A stretch of 64,000 nucleotides of DNA from Pseudonocardia cypriaca (GCF_006717045.1 NZ_VFPH01000001.1:2728001-2792000); one strand, 5' to 3'. Counted from the first letter of the stretch, positions 1 through 8,543 are shown. A program made the numbers and translations. The notes: a model not told the origin generated them from the letters alone.

Positions 1-661
1 CGGCCACGGGTGTGGGGAGCGGATGCCCGTCGAAGGCGAGCAGCCCGTACGGGTCGTCCTCGACCACGAGGAAGCCGTAGCGCTCGGCGAGCTCGGCTAG
101 GTACGCCCGCCGCGGTGGGCTGAGCGTGGCGCCCCGCGGGTTGTGGAAGCTCGACACGGTGTGCACAAGCCGGGGGCGCAGGCCCGCGGCGAGCCGGTCG
201 GCGAGCACGTCGACGGCCATCCCGTCGGCGTCGACCGGCACCGGGTGCAGGGTCGCCCCCGCGGCCTGGAACACCTGCAAGGCGCCGACGTAGACCGGGT
301 CCTCGACGACGACCGGATCACCCGGGTCGAGCAGCGCCCGCGCCACGAGATCGAGCGCCTGCTGGGAGCCGCTGGTCACGACGACGGCTTCGGCGGCCAT
401 GGTGCGGCCGAGCCGCTCGGACTCGTGCTCGGCGACGACCTCGCGCAGCGGCCGCAGACCGGCGGTCTCGCCGTACTGGACGGCGGCCGGGTCGGCCACG
501 GCCGTGGCGAGGGCCTGCGCGATCCGCTCCCGCGGGAGCAGGTCGGTGCCGGGGAGACCACCGGCGAGCGAGATCACCTCGGGGCGGGCGGTCAGGGCGA
601 GGAGGTCGCGGATGGCCGAGCCGCGAACGTCGTGCAGCCGGGTGGAGAGGGTGATGGTCAT
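1..661 (-). CDS. PLP-dependent aminotransferase, class I/II (C-terminus cut by window edge)
   Basis: Only the first 220 codons are in the window. The translation begins MTITLSTRLHDVRGSAIRDL and continues through motifs of fold-type I aminotransferases of the 2-aminoadipate/valine-pyruvate type: a glycine-rich SLAGGLPGTDLLP segment, a QYGETAGLRPLRE segment, a VVTSGSQQALDL cofactor loop, and an FHNPRGATLS segment carrying the Asn-Pro that contacts PLP. The catalytic Lys would lie beyond base 1. The ATG at 659-661 is chosen because it precedes the conserved N-terminal helix. It is divergent from the TmrB-like gene. There is no N-terminal helix-turn-helix, so it is an enzyme rather than a MocR regulator. 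The substrate cannot be assigned. Confidence 0.85.
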   Translation of the reverse strand, partial: MTITLSTRLHDVRGSAIRDLLALTARPEVISLAGGLPGTDLLPRERIAQALATAVADPAAVQYGETAGLRPLREVVAEHESERLGRTMAAEAVVVTSGSQQALDLVARALLDPGDPVVVEDPVYVGALQVFQAAGATLHPVPVDADGMAVDVLADRLAAGLRPRLVHTVSSFHNPRGATLSPPRRAYLAELAERYGFLVVEDDPYGLLAFDGHPLPTPVA

Positions 662-755
662 ACGGGCCGCCTTCGAGCGTCGATCCAGGAGTGCGGGGTC
701 GTCCTGGGTCGGCAGGGCGAGCGGTGTGCCGGGCGGGGTGGCGCCCGTTGCTAGG

Positions 756-809
756 ATGCCCTACGGATCCTGCGATGCGGAACAGGTTCTCGAATGATGA
801 GATGCCCTA
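756..809. promoter_or_regulatory. Direct repeats in the divergent aminotransferase/TmrB intergenic region
   Basis: The 158-bp gap between the divergent genes carries the 8-mer ATGCCCTA at 756-763 and again at 802-809, immediately before the TmrB-like start. The spacing of 46 bp and the position make this a possible regulator or promoter element, but no known operator is matched. Confidence 0.25.
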
Positions 810-819
810 GGGTCGCCGG

Positions 820-1422
820 ATGCTGCTGTGGATCAACGGCCCGTTCGGCGGCGGGAAGACCCAGACCGCGTACGAGCTGCACCGGCGCCTGCCGGGCAGT
901 GTCGTGTGCGACCCGGAGGAGGTCGGCTTCGGCCTGCACCGGATGACGCCCCGGCCGCTGCGCGGCGACTTCCAGGACCTCACCGCGTGGCGTTCGGGCG
1001 TCCGCGAGGTCCTCGACCTTGCCCTCCGCAACCACGACGGCCCGGTGATCGCGCCCATGACGCTGACCAACTCCGACTACTTCGACGAGGTGGTCGGCCG
1101 GCTGCGCGCGGACGGGCACGAGGTGCGGCACTTCGCGCTGCTGGCCTCGCGGGCCACGGTGCTGCGACGGCTGCGCGAGCGGGGGTGGGGGCTCGGGTTG
1201 AAATGGGAGAGCTTCGCCGTGACGAAGCTCGACGAGTGCCTGGACCGCCTCCAGGCACCTGAGTTCGCCGAGCACATCCGCACCGACGTCCTGCCGGTCC
1301 CGGACGTCGCGACGCACATCGCGCGTTCGGCGGGGCTGCCGATCGTGCCGAACCTCGACGGCCGGGTGCGCAGGCAGCTGCGCCGCTACGCCGTCAGCCT
1401 GCGCCACGTCCGCCTCGGCTGA
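820..1422 (+). CDS. TmrB-like P-loop ATP-binding protein
   Basis: A 200-residue protein opening with a Walker A motif (INGPFGGGKTQ, residues about 5-15). It resembles Bacillus TmrB (tunicamycin resistance) along its length: the start LLWINGPFGGGKTQTAYELH, a DPEEVGF segment, VIAPMTLTNSDYFDE, HFALLASRATVLRRL, and a C-terminal segment ending SLRHVRLG. TmrB is an ATP-binding, membrane-associated protein that lowers tunicamycin sensitivity. Related AAA proteins are widespread in actinobacteria with no proven role, so resistance is only a possibility. The ATG at 820 lies directly before the P-loop. The end overlaps the convergent LLM gene by 29 bp. Confidence 0.75.
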   Translation: MLLWINGPFGGGKTQTAYELHRRLPGSVVCDPEEVGFGLHRMTPRPLRGDFQDLTAWRSGVREVLDLALRNHDGPVIAPMTLTNSDYFDEVVGRLRADGHEVRHFALLASRATVLRRLRERGWGLGLKWESFAVTKLDECLDRLQAPEFAEHIRTDVLPVPDVATHIARSAGLPIVPNLDGRVRRQLRRYAVSLRHVRLG

Positions 1423-2338
1423 CGCGCATGTCGTGGTCCGCCGACCGCGACCGCAGGTCGTGGAGCGCGGAGAGTGCGGCCTCGACCGGGGCGTCGACCT
1501 GCAGCACCAGGTGCCCGACGCCGAGCTCCGCGACGCGGGCGACGTCCTCCGCCCATTGCGCGACCGTTCCGCGGAACAGCGGGCGGTCCCGTCCGGCGGC
1601 GGGGTCGAGGACGGCGTCGCCGCGCAACACGACGGGCAGGGCGGCCGGGTCGCGGCCGGCCTCGGCGGCCGCCGACCGGAACAGCGCGATGTCGGCGGCG
1701 AGCTGGTCGGCGTCGGTGCGGTAGGGGTGCAGCCCGTCGGCGATGCGCGCCGCTCGCCGGATACCGGCGGCCGTCGTGTAGCCGAGCAGCACCGGGATCG
1801 TGCGCCGCCCGAACGGCTTCGGCCCGACGTCCGACGGCGGCACGGGATAGGTCTCGCAGGTGACCTCGACCGGATCGGGTCCCCACACCGCCCGCAGCGC
1901 CGCGAGGTGGGCGTCGACCCGGTCGCCGCCGGCACGGGAGCGGCCGGCGGCGGCGAACTCCTCGCGCATCCACCCCGCGGCCAGGCCCGCGATCACCCGG
2001 CCCCGGGAGAGCTGGTCGACCGTGGCGAGCCGGCGGGCGAGCAACACCGGCGGCTGCAGCACGGCCTGCACCGCGCTCGTGCCCAGCCGCACCCGCGTGG
2101 TGATCGCGGCGATGTGCGCGAGCACGTCGATCGGGTCGAACACGCACGCGTAGCCGTCCGCCGGCATCTCGACCGGCACCGGCACCCCCGGCATCTCGAC
2201 CGGGTGCCGCGGCCGCAGCCAGCGATCCATCACCCACACCGAGTCGAGCGCGGCCGCCTCCGCGCCCGTGGCCAGCCGCACCAGGTCCTCCGTCGCCACC
2301 GTCGCGCCGCCGTTCGGCAGTCCCACTCCGATCTCCAT
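1394..2338 (-). CDS. LLM-class (luciferase-like) F420-dependent oxidoreductase
   Basis: A 314-residue TIM-barrel flavin or F420 oxidoreductase. It begins MEIGVGLPNGG, as in F420-dependent LLM proteins, and shows VFDPIDVLAHIAAITTRVRL, LARRLATVDQLSRGRVIAGLAAGW and an AARIADGLHPY segment typical of the family. These enzymes use reduced F420 or FMN to reduce varied substrates in the cytoplasm; the substrate is unknown. The ATG at 2336-2338 gives the standard N-terminal strand. Its 3' end overlaps the TmrB-like gene tail to tail. The Uma2 gene lies 37 bp upstream on the same strand, so the two could share a transcript. Confidence 0.85.
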   Translation of the reverse strand: MEIGVGLPNGGATVATEDLVRLATGAEAAALDSVWVMDRWLRPRHPVEMPGVPVPVEMPADGYACVFDPIDVLAHIAAITTRVRLGTSAVQAVLQPPVLLARRLATVDQLSRGRVIAGLAAGWMREEFAAAGRSRAGGDRVDAHLAALRAVWGPDPVEVTCETYPVPPSDVGPKPFGRRTIPVLLGYTTAAGIRRAARIADGLHPYRTDADQLAADIALFRSAAAEAGRDPAALPVVLRGDAVLDPAAGRDRPLFRGTVAQWAEDVARVAELGVGHLVLQVDAPVEAALSALHDLRSRSADHDMRVSRGGRGAG

Positions 2339-2375
2339 GCTCTGACGACGAACGGGAAGCTGCGGTATCGACCGG

Positions 2376-2933
2376 TCAGCGGCGGGTGAGTGCGGGGAGG
2401 TCGATCGAGACCGGGTGGCCTGCGACGTCGAGGCCGACGGCGCCGGTGTGCTCGCCCGACAGCTCGTAGTTGCCGTCGACCAGCACGTAGGCGAGCAGGC
2501 TGGTCGGATCGTCCAGATCGACTATCCAGTACTGCGGGATGCCGGCCTCGGCGTACTCGGAGAACTTGAGCACCCGGTCGACCCGGCGGGTGCCGGTGGA
2601 GAGGATCTCGACGGCGAGGAGAACGTCGTCGGCCCGGTACCGAGGCGGGTTGGTCTCGAACAGCTCGGTACGGGTGACGATCACATCGGGTGCACGGATG
2701 GTCAGCGGGTCGTACGTGATCAGCACCTCGACGTCGGTGAGGCCAGTCAGCTCTTGCGGCAGTTGCTCGTCGAAGCGGGTCTCGAGACGCGTCCCCGCCT
2801 TCTGGTGTCGAGACAGGGGTCTGGGGGACATCACGAGCATTCCTTCCGCGACCTCGAGCTTGTTCGCCGAGTCCTCCGGCAGTGCCTCCCACTCCTCGAG
2901 GGTGATCGGGTGGTTCGGCCACGAGAGGGTCAT
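2376..2933 (-). CDS. Uma2-family (DUF820) PD-(D/E)XK-fold endonuclease-like protein
   Basis: A 185-residue protein beginning MTLSWPNHPITLEEWEALPED. The Uma2 core is visible: a PDVIVTR strand, VLLAVEILSTGT with the catalytic-type Glu, then a segment with Arg/Lys and KFSEYAEAGIPQYWIVD. The family is expanded in actinobacteria and cyanobacteria; its fold is restriction-endonuclease-like and its biological role is unresolved. A GTG 15 bases further upstream (2948) is in frame, but GGAAGGAG at 2939-2946 is correctly spaced for the ATG at 2933, so that start is chosen. Confidence 0.8.
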   Translation of the reverse strand: MTLSWPNHPITLEEWEALPEDSANKLEVAEGMLVMSPRPLSRHQKAGTRLETRFDEQLPQELTGLTDVEVLITYDPLTIRAPDVIVTRTELFETNPPRYRADDVLLAVEILSTGTRRVDRVLKFSEYAEAGIPQYWIVDLDDPTSLLAYVLVDGNYELSGEHTGAVGLDVAGHPVSIDLPALTRR

Positions 2934-2938
2934 CGCGT

Positions 2939-2946
2939 CTCCTTCC
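2939..2946 (-). promoter_or_regulatory. Ribosome-binding site that decides the Uma2 start
   Basis: GGAAGGAG on the minus strand lies 5 bases from the ATG at 2933 and overlaps the alternative GTG at 2948, ruling that GTG out as the likely start. Confidence 0.7.
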
Positions 2947-3075
2947 ACGGGCAGGGTGATGCTCCCACGGGCGACCGACAGGAATCGCCCGGCGCGCGGT
3001 GGCCGACGTCCCGATGGCGGTCGGTGCGGGCGGATGCGGAGGTACGTTCGGGCGCGGGCTCAGGGGAGGGGATCG

Positions 3076-4050
3076 ATGAGGATCGCGGAGATGCTGCCGG
3101 CCGACCGGGCGGAGGGCAGCCTCTGGCCGCTGATGCGCCAGGCGGGCGTGACGGACGCGGTGGGCACGCTGCCCGGCGACCCGCGGCCGCAGCCGGGGCA
3201 CGATGCGCCATGGGACCGCCTGCCGATGGCCCGCACGAAAGACCTCTACGAGCGCAACGGCTTCGACCTCGGTGTGATCGAGTGGCGCCCGCCGTTCAAC
3301 CTCGCCAAGCGCGGCCTGCCCGGCCGGGACGAGGAGATCGAGAACGTCTGCACCCTGCTGCGCAACATGGGCGAGCTGGGGATACCGGTCTGGTGCTACG
3401 AGTGGATGACCGACCGCAACTGGACGCGCACCAGCACCGCGGTCCCGTCGCGCGGCGGCTCCACGGTGACCGGGTTCGACCGGGCGGTCTTCGAGGCCGG
3501 GCCGCCGTCCCCGCTGGGTGGGATCTTGGAGGAGCAGCTCTGGGAGAACCTGGAGTACTTCCTGGCGCGGGTGCTCCCCGTCGCGGAGGAGGCGGGGGTG
3601 CGCCTGGCCATGCACCCGGACGACCCGCCGATCTCCCCGCTGGGCGGCGTCGGGCGCATCATGTCGAGCGTCGACGGGTTCCGGCGGCTCCTGGAGGTCT
3701 CCGACAGCCCGATGAACGGCATCACGTTCTGCCAGGGCAACTTCCGGCTCATGGCCGACGACCTCCCGGCCGCCATCCGCGACCTGGGCGGCAGCGGGAA
3801 GGTCTTCTTCGTCCACTTCCGGGACGTGGAGGGCACCGTCGACAGCTTCGTCGAGACCTGGCACGACGCCGGGCCGACGGACATGCGGGCGTGCATCGAG
3901 GCCTACCGAGGCATCGGGTTCGACGGCCTGATGCGTTCGGACCACGTGCCGACGCTGCACGGCGAGGTGGGCGCCCAGGCGGGGTACGGGGTGCTGGGGC
4001 GGCTGTACGCCGTCGGCTACATCCGGGGCCTGATGGAGGGCACGGCCTGA
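3076..4050 (+). CDS. uxuA: D-mannonate dehydratase
   Basis: A 324-residue UxuA-type TIM-barrel enzyme that dehydrates D-mannonate to 2-keto-3-deoxygluconate in hexuronate catabolism. Recognisable segments are WCYEWMTDRNWTRTST, MHPDDPP, NGITFCQGNF, VFFVHFRDVEG and MRSDHVPTL. The Cys of FCQGN, the His of FVHFRD and the Asp-His of RSDH match the metal-binding positions known for UxuA. The ATG at 3076 follows a GGGGAGGGG ribosome-binding site; an open frame runs further upstream but lacks family sequence. No uronate isomerase or fructuronate reductase is adjacent. The downstream enzymes KdgK and Eda are 56 kb away in the same window. Confidence 0.9.
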   Translation: MRIAEMLPADRAEGSLWPLMRQAGVTDAVGTLPGDPRPQPGHDAPWDRLPMARTKDLYERNGFDLGVIEWRPPFNLAKRGLPGRDEEIENVCTLLRNMGELGIPVWCYEWMTDRNWTRTSTAVPSRGGSTVTGFDRAVFEAGPPSPLGGILEEQLWENLEYFLARVLPVAEEAGVRLAMHPDDPPISPLGGVGRIMSSVDGFRRLLEVSDSPMNGITFCQGNFRLMADDLPAAIRDLGGSGKVFFVHFRDVEGTVDSFVETWHDAGPTDMRACIEAYRGIGFDGLMRSDHVPTLHGEVGAQAGYGVLGRLYAVGYIRGLMEGTA

Positions 4051-4074
4051 AGGACGCAGCCGCGCCCGTACCCC

Positions 4075-4791
4075 TCAGGCCATCGCCGACTTCGCGAGGA
4101 AGCTGCGGACCGCCTCCCGCGCGCCGTCGACGATCTCCGGGCCGTGGGTGAAGCCCACCCGGTCGTACTCCAGCTCGCCCAGGACGTGGGCGGTGCGCTT
4201 GCTCAGCCGGAAGTCGTTGCAGAGCATCCGCGGCGAGTGGCGCAGCCCGAGCACGTTGAAGATCGCGTCGCCGGTGATCAGGGTGCGCGTGCGCTCGTGC
4301 AGGAGCGAGACGTGCCCGGGGGAGTGGCCGGGCGTCGCGACCACGCGCAGCCCGCCCGCGACGTCCAGCACCTGCCCGTCGCCGAGCTTCTCGGCCACCG
4401 CCACGGCCGGGAACCGCCCGTTCTGCAGCCGCGCGAAGATCCGGCCCATCGTGCTCGACCGGTCGTTCGGGGGTGACTCGCCGGACTCCACGAACCCGGC
4501 GTCGTCCTCGTGCACGGCAATCGAGGCACCCGTGCGGGCTGCCATCTCCTTCGCCCCGCCTGCGTGGTCGGGGTGGGCGTGGGTGAGCAGGATCCGCTGC
4601 ACGTCGGCGGGACGCTTCCCGAGCGCCGCCAGCCCCGCGACGATCCGCGCGGGCGCCCGCTCCACGCCGGTGTCGACGAGGGTGACCGAACCGTCGTCGT
4701 CGACGAGGGCGAAGGAGTTGACGGCCGACGATCCGATCGTGGGGATGCGGAAGACGCCCGGTGCGACGGCCACGGCGGGGGGAGGAGCCAT
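4075..4791 (-). CDS. MBL-fold metallo-hydrolase
   Basis: A 238-residue metallo-beta-lactamase-fold hydrolase. The dinuclear metal motif HxHxDH is seen as LLTHAHPDHAGG, followed by TPGHSPGHVSLL and LITGDAIFN, which supply the third His and the bridging Asp. The start is set at ATG 4789-4791 (MAPPPAVAVAPGVFRIPT) because the family N-terminal strand begins there; an in-frame extension to 4845 would cover the divergent PPOX start. Substrate unknown; many relatives are glyoxalase II-like thioesterases or lactonases. It is divergent from the PPOX gene and convergent with uxuA. Confidence 0.85.
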   Translation of the reverse strand: MAPPPAVAVAPGVFRIPTIGSSAVNSFALVDDDGSVTLVDTGVERAPARIVAGLAALGKRPADVQRILLTHAHPDHAGGAKEMAARTGASIAVHEDDAGFVESGESPPNDRSSTMGRIFARLQNGRFPAVAVAEKLGDGQVLDVAGGLRVVATPGHSPGHVSLLHERTRTLITGDAIFNVLGLRHSPRMLCNDFRLSKRTAHVLGELEYDRVGFTHGPEIVDGAREAVRSFLAKSAMA

Positions 4792-4853
4792 GCGCCCGGA
4801 GCGTAGCCCCGGTGGTCTGGCAGGAACCTCAGCTTCGCGCCACACTGCGCCGG

Positions 4854-5306
4854 GTGCCCGCCCTCGACCCCGCCGCGCAGCGGTCCCTCCTCGCTGCGGC
4901 CCCGGTGGCCCGCCTCGCCACCCTGCGCCCCGACGGCACCCCGCGGCTGGTGCCGATCACCTTCGTGCTGCTGGACGACCTGATCTGCTCCGCGGTGGAC
5001 GAGGTCAAGCCGAAGACGACAACCCGGCTCGCGCGGCTCGCCGACGTCGAGCACGACCCGCGGGTGGGGATCGTCGTGGACCACTACGCGGACGACTGGT
5101 CGGCCCTGTGGTGGGTGCGCGTGGACGGGACGGCCGCGGTGCACGAGGGCGGGCGGCTGCGTGACCGGGCGCTGCGCGCGCTCGTTGCGAAGTACCCGCC
5201 GTACGCCGCGGCCCCGCCGTCGGGCCCGGTCCTCGTGATCGCCGCGAGCCGGTGGGCCGGCTGGTCAGCGGCCCCTCCGACCAGCGGTGAAACCTTTCAC
5301 AAATGA
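4854..5306 (+). CDS. PPOX-class F420-dependent oxidoreductase (TIGR03668-type)
   Basis: A 150-residue split-barrel flavin/deazaflavin protein. The sequence PVARLATLRPDGTPRLVPITF, then KPKTTTRLARL, VGIVVDHYADDWSALWWVRVDG and KYPPYAAAPPSG matches the TIGR03668 group of F420-binding PPOX proteins. A GTG at 4854 gives the standard N-terminus PALDPAAQRSLLAAA; the longer in-frame start at 4761 would overlap the divergent MBL gene and adds unconserved sequence. Physiological substrate unknown. Its last codons overlap a LacI-type palindrome (5287-5300) that probably serves the next operon. Confidence 0.82.
   Translation: MPALDPAAQRSLLAAAPVARLATLRPDGTPRLVPITFVLLDDLICSAVDEVKPKTTTRLARLADVEHDPRVGIVVDHYADDWSALWWVRVDGTAAVHEGGRLRDRALRALVAKYPPYAAAPPSGPVLVIAASRWAGWSAAPPTSGETFHK
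5287..5300. promoter_or_regulatory. Upstream LacI-type palindrome of the rhamnoside operon
   Basis: GTGAAACCTTTCAC is a perfect 6-base inverted repeat around a 2-base centre. It lies inside the last codons of the PPOX gene, about 38 bp upstream of the -35 box of the sugar operon. Its similarity to the second palindrome at 5379-5390 suggests the same regulator binds both. Confidence 0.55.
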
Positions 5307-5337
5307 TCCTCATCCTCGCCGTCGGCTGAGCTGTGAC

Positions 5338-5366
5338 TTGACGCACGTCAGGTGCCCCCATAGGGT
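5338..5366 (+). promoter_or_regulatory. Sigma-70-type promoter of the rhamnoside operon
   Basis: TTGACG at 5338-5343, a 17-bp spacer, and TAGGGT at 5361-5366 make a near-consensus housekeeping promoter. Transcription would start around 5373, just before the operator at 5379-5390 and 44 bp before the first start codon. Confidence 0.65.
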
Positions 5367-5378
5367 CGCCGCAGCAAC

Positions 5379-5390
5379 TGAAACGTTTAA
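5379..5390. promoter_or_regulatory. Downstream LacI-type operator of the rhamnoside operon
   Basis: TGAAACGTTTAA is a near-perfect palindrome with the central CG typical of LacI/GalR-family operators. It sits just downstream of the predicted transcription start, a repressing position. Its centre is about 91 bp from that of the upstream palindrome, compatible with looping. No LacI regulator gene is nearby. Confidence 0.6.
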
Positions 5391-5416
5391 ATTCCCGTCC
5401 TGACAAAGAGGTCCAG

Positions 5417-6748
5417 ATGAGGAACCAGACATCTCCGCGCGGTCGTCTGCGGATGATCGCGCTCGCGGCCGGCGCCGTGCTGGCCCTCGCCGGCTGCAGC
5501 GCCGGGAGCCTGGGTTCGAGCGGCGGCGGCGGGGGCGGGGTCAACTTGACCTGGGTCCTCGACAGCAACGCGAGCACGATGAAGGCCGCGGAGAGTGTGG
5601 CCGCGGCCTTCAAGGCCCAGAACCCCGACATCACCGTCGACCTCGAGTCCCGGCCGAGCGGCTCGGAGGGCGACAACATCGTCAAGACCCGCCTGGCCAC
5701 GGGGGACATGCCGGATCTGTTCCTCTACAACTCCGGCTCGTTGTTCCAGGCCATCGGGCCGGTGCAGAACCTCGTGCCGGTGACGGACGAGCCGTGGGTC
5801 GGCACCCTCGAGGAGAACTTCAAGCGGGTGGTCACCGCCGACGGCAACGTCTTCGGCGCGCCGTTCGGCAGCCAGATGACCGGGGCGATCCTCTACAACA
5901 AGCGCATCTACGCCGAACTGGGCCTCCAGATCCCGAAGACGTGGTCGGAGTTCATGGCGAACAACGCCGCCGTGAAGGCCGCGGGCCGCGTGCCGGTCAT
6001 CCAGACCTACGGCGACACCTACACCTCCCAGCTGTTCGTGCTCGGCGACTTCCACAACGTCGCTGCCTCCGAGCCGGACTTCGCCGAGCGCTACACGGCG
6101 GGCCAGGCGAAGTTCGCCACCTCGCCCGCCGCGCTGAAGGGCTGGCAGCACCTGGAGGAGCTGCACGACCTCGGCTACTACAACGAGGACTTCCCCACCG
6201 CCAAGATGGAGGAGGGGATGCGCAAGCTGGGCGACGGCGAGGGCGTCCACTACCCGATGCTGACCAACGGCATCACCACGCTCGCCGTCGCCTCGCCCGA
6301 GGGCGCCAAGGACATCGGCATCTTCCCGATCCCCGGCGACGACCCGGCGAAGAACGGGCTCACGGTCTGGTCTCCCAGCGCGGTGTACATCCCGAAGACC
6401 ACCGAGGGCGCGCAGCTCGACGCGGCGAAGAAGCTGCAGGCGTTCATCGCGAGCCCCGCCGGCTGCGCGGCCTACGCCCAGGGCGTCCGCCCCAACGGCC
6501 CGTTCGCCGTCGACGGCTGCGAGCTGCCCGACGACGTCCTGCCCGCGGTGCGGGACTTCCAGTCCTTCGTCGACGCAAGCGCGTTCAGCCCCGCGCTGGA
6601 GTTCCTGTCGCCGATCAAGGGTCCGGCCCTCGAGCAGATCACCGTCGAGGTCGGCTCGGGCATCCGCCCGGCCGCCGACGGGGCGGCGCTCTACGACGAG
6701 GACGTCCGCAAGCAGGCCCTGCAGCTCGGGCTGCCGGGCTGGGACTAG
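5417..6748 (+). CDS. ABC transporter sugar-binding lipoprotein (family 1)
   Basis: A 443-residue extracellular solute-binding protein. The N-terminus has a basic stretch, a hydrophobic core and a lipobox LAGC with Cys27, so it is a membrane-anchored lipoprotein. The fold signature includes YNKRIYAELGLQIPKTWSEF and GTFAPFGSQ-like loops of the MalE/UgpB family, and a C-terminal SPAGCAAYAQG segment. An AGAGG site precedes the ATG. It is the first gene of an operon with two permeases and a rhamnosidase, so an oligosaccharide or rhamnoside is the likely ligand. That assignment rests on context. Confidence 0.9.
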   Translation: MRNQTSPRGRLRMIALAAGAVLALAGCSAGSLGSSGGGGGGVNLTWVLDSNASTMKAAESVAAAFKAQNPDITVDLESRPSGSEGDNIVKTRLATGDMPDLFLYNSGSLFQAIGPVQNLVPVTDEPWVGTLEENFKRVVTADGNVFGAPFGSQMTGAILYNKRIYAELGLQIPKTWSEFMANNAAVKAAGRVPVIQTYGDTYTSQLFVLGDFHNVAASEPDFAERYTAGQAKFATSPAALKGWQHLEELHDLGYYNEDFPTAKMEEGMRKLGDGEGVHYPMLTNGITTLAVASPEGAKDIGIFPIPGDDPAKNGLTVWSPSAVYIPKTTEGAQLDAAKKLQAFIASPAGCAAYAQGVRPNGPFAVDGCELPDDVLPAVRDFQSFVDASAFSPALEFLSPIKGPALEQITVEVGSGIRPAADGAALYDEDVRKQALQLGLPGWD

Positions 6749-6773
6749 CGGCGAACCGCCCGGAGGGCGACCC

Positions 6774-7700
6774 ATGGCGATCACGACCACGACGAGCAGC
6801 GCCGCCCCCCGCGGGGCGGCGCATGCCCGGCCGGCCGGGCGGCGGCCCCGCAGCCCGTACCCGGCCTGGTTCTTCCTGCCGGCCGCGATCATCTACACGA
6901 TCTTCTTCCTGGTGCCGACGTTCGCGTCGTTCTACTTCAGCCTCACCCGCTGGAGCCTGTTCGAGTTCGAGTTCATCGGGCTGGAGAACTTCGTCCAGTT
7001 CTTCCGGGAACCGGCCCTGGTCACCGGCCTGGTCAACACGGTCGTCTACGGGGTCGTCACCTCGGCGCTGAAGGTCGTGCTCGGGCTGCTGCTCGGCGTG
7101 CTGCTGACGTCGCAGATCATCGCGCGCGGGTTCCTGCGCTCGGTGGTGTTCTTCCCGGTGCTGGTCAGCACGATCGGCGTGGGAATCACCTTCCAGGTGC
7201 TGATGGACCCGTTCGGCGGCCCGATCAACGAGGCGCTGGCCGCCGTCGGGATAACGGGCCCCGGCTGGCTCACCGACCCGTCCCTCGCGCTGCTGTCGGT
7301 GGCGCTGGTCGACGTGTGGAAGGGCGTCGGGCTCGCCACCGTCATCTACATCGCCGGCATCGTCTCGATCCCGCAGGAGTACTTCGAGGCGGCGCGGGTG
7401 GACGGCGCAGGCCCGCTGCACCAGTTCCGGCACGTGCTGCTGCCGCTGGCGCGCCCGGCCACCGTCACCGTGATCATCCTGTCGCTGATCGGGGGGCTGC
7501 GGTCCTTCGACCTCATCTGGGCGATGACGCGGGGCGGTCCCGGCTTCACGTCCGACGTGATCGCCTCGGTGATCTACAAGCAGTACCAGGCGGGCTTCTA
7601 CGGCCTGTCCACCGCGGGCAACGTCCTGCTGTTCGTCCTCGTCACCGCGATCGTCCTGCCGCTCTCGCGGTTCCTGAACCGCAAGGAGGTCGAGCTGTGA
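6774..7700 (+). CDS. Sugar ABC transporter permease (MalF-type)
   Basis: A 308-residue inner-membrane protein with six predicted helices; the first begins AWFFLPAAIIYTIFFLVPTFASFYF. The cytoplasmic EAA loop that docks the ATPase is seen as EAARVDGAGPLHQF. An Arg/Pro-rich N-terminal tail of about 35 residues precedes helix 1. It starts 26 bp after the binding-protein gene and its TGA overlaps the GTG of the next permease, indicating translational coupling. It pairs with the MalG-type permease. Confidence 0.92.
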   Translation: MAITTTTSSAAPRGAAHARPAGRRPRSPYPAWFFLPAAIIYTIFFLVPTFASFYFSLTRWSLFEFEFIGLENFVQFFREPALVTGLVNTVVYGVVTSALKVVLGLLLGVLLTSQIIARGFLRSVVFFPVLVSTIGVGITFQVLMDPFGGPINEALAAVGITGPGWLTDPSLALLSVALVDVWKGVGLATVIYIAGIVSIPQEYFEAARVDGAGPLHQFRHVLLPLARPATVTVIILSLIGGLRSFDLIWAMTRGGPGFTSDVIASVIYKQYQAGFYGLSTAGNVLLFVLVTAIVLPLSRFLNRKEVEL

Positions 7701-8524
7701 GGACCGCGACCCGCTACTGGCTCGGCACGGCGGCGATCCTCGCGTTCGCCGTGGTGTTCATCGTCCCGTTCCTCTTCATCCTCATCACCGCGATGAAGAC
7801 GCAGCAGGAGGCGGGCCTGCTGGAGTTCACGTGGCCCACGCAGATCGTGTTGCTGGACAACCTGCGGGAAGCACTGGCGGCGCGCGACTTCATCCTCATC
7901 ATCGCGTTCATCAACAGCACGATCCTCACGGTCTCCAGCGTGGCGATCATGGTGATCATGGCTGCGATGGTGGGGTTCGTGCTGCAGCGCCGCCCGAGCC
8001 GCTGGAGCGGGTACGTCAACTTCCTCGTGCTGGCCGGGCTGATCATCCCGCCCGCGGTCGTGCCGACGATCTGGGTGCTGCAGGGGCTGGGCCTGTTCCG
8101 GACGATGCCGGGGCTGATCCTGGTGGAGGTCGCGTACGGGCTGTCGTTCTCGATCCTGCTGTTCCGGGCCTTCATCGCCACGGTGCCCCGTGAGCTGGAC
8201 GAGGCCGCGATCATCGACGGAGCCGGGCCGCTGCGGCTGTTCTTCCGCGTGATCTTCCCGCTGCTGCGGCCGGTGGCCGTCACGGTGGTCGTGGTGCAGT
8301 CGGTGGTGGTCTTCAACGACTTCACCCACCCGCTCTACTTCCTGCCCGGCGAGCAGAACGCCACCGTGCAGCTCACGCTCTACAACTTCCAGAGCCAGTA
8401 CGAGACGCAGTACAACCTGCTGTTCACCAACATCCTGCTCATCACCATTCCGCCGCTCGTGATGTACCTGTTCTTCAACCGCCAGATCGTCGCCGGAATG
8501 ACCGCCGGCGCCATCAAGGGCTGA
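7697..8524 (+). CDS. Sugar ABC transporter permease (MalG-type)
   Basis: A 275-residue membrane protein beginning VRTATRYWLGTAAILAFAVV. It has the long periplasmic loop after helix 1 (KTQQEAGLLEFTWPTQ) and the EAA loop DEAAIIDGAGPLRLFF of carbohydrate ABC permeases. The GTG at 7697 overlaps the upstream stop (GTGA) and is preceded by AAGGAGG at 7683-7689. Longer in-frame starts run through the previous gene and are rejected. No ATPase gene follows; such operons in actinobacteria commonly use the shared ATPase MsiK encoded elsewhere. Confidence 0.92.
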   Translation: MRTATRYWLGTAAILAFAVVFIVPFLFILITAMKTQQEAGLLEFTWPTQIVLLDNLREALAARDFILIIAFINSTILTVSSVAIMVIMAAMVGFVLQRRPSRWSGYVNFLVLAGLIIPPAVVPTIWVLQGLGLFRTMPGLILVEVAYGLSFSILLFRAFIATVPRELDEAAIIDGAGPLRLFFRVIFPLLRPVAVTVVVVQSVVVFNDFTHPLYFLPGEQNATVQLTLYNFQSQYETQYNLLFTNILLITIPPLVMYLFFNRQIVAGMTAGAIKG

Positions 8525-8543
8525 AATCCGAGAGGGAGAATCT

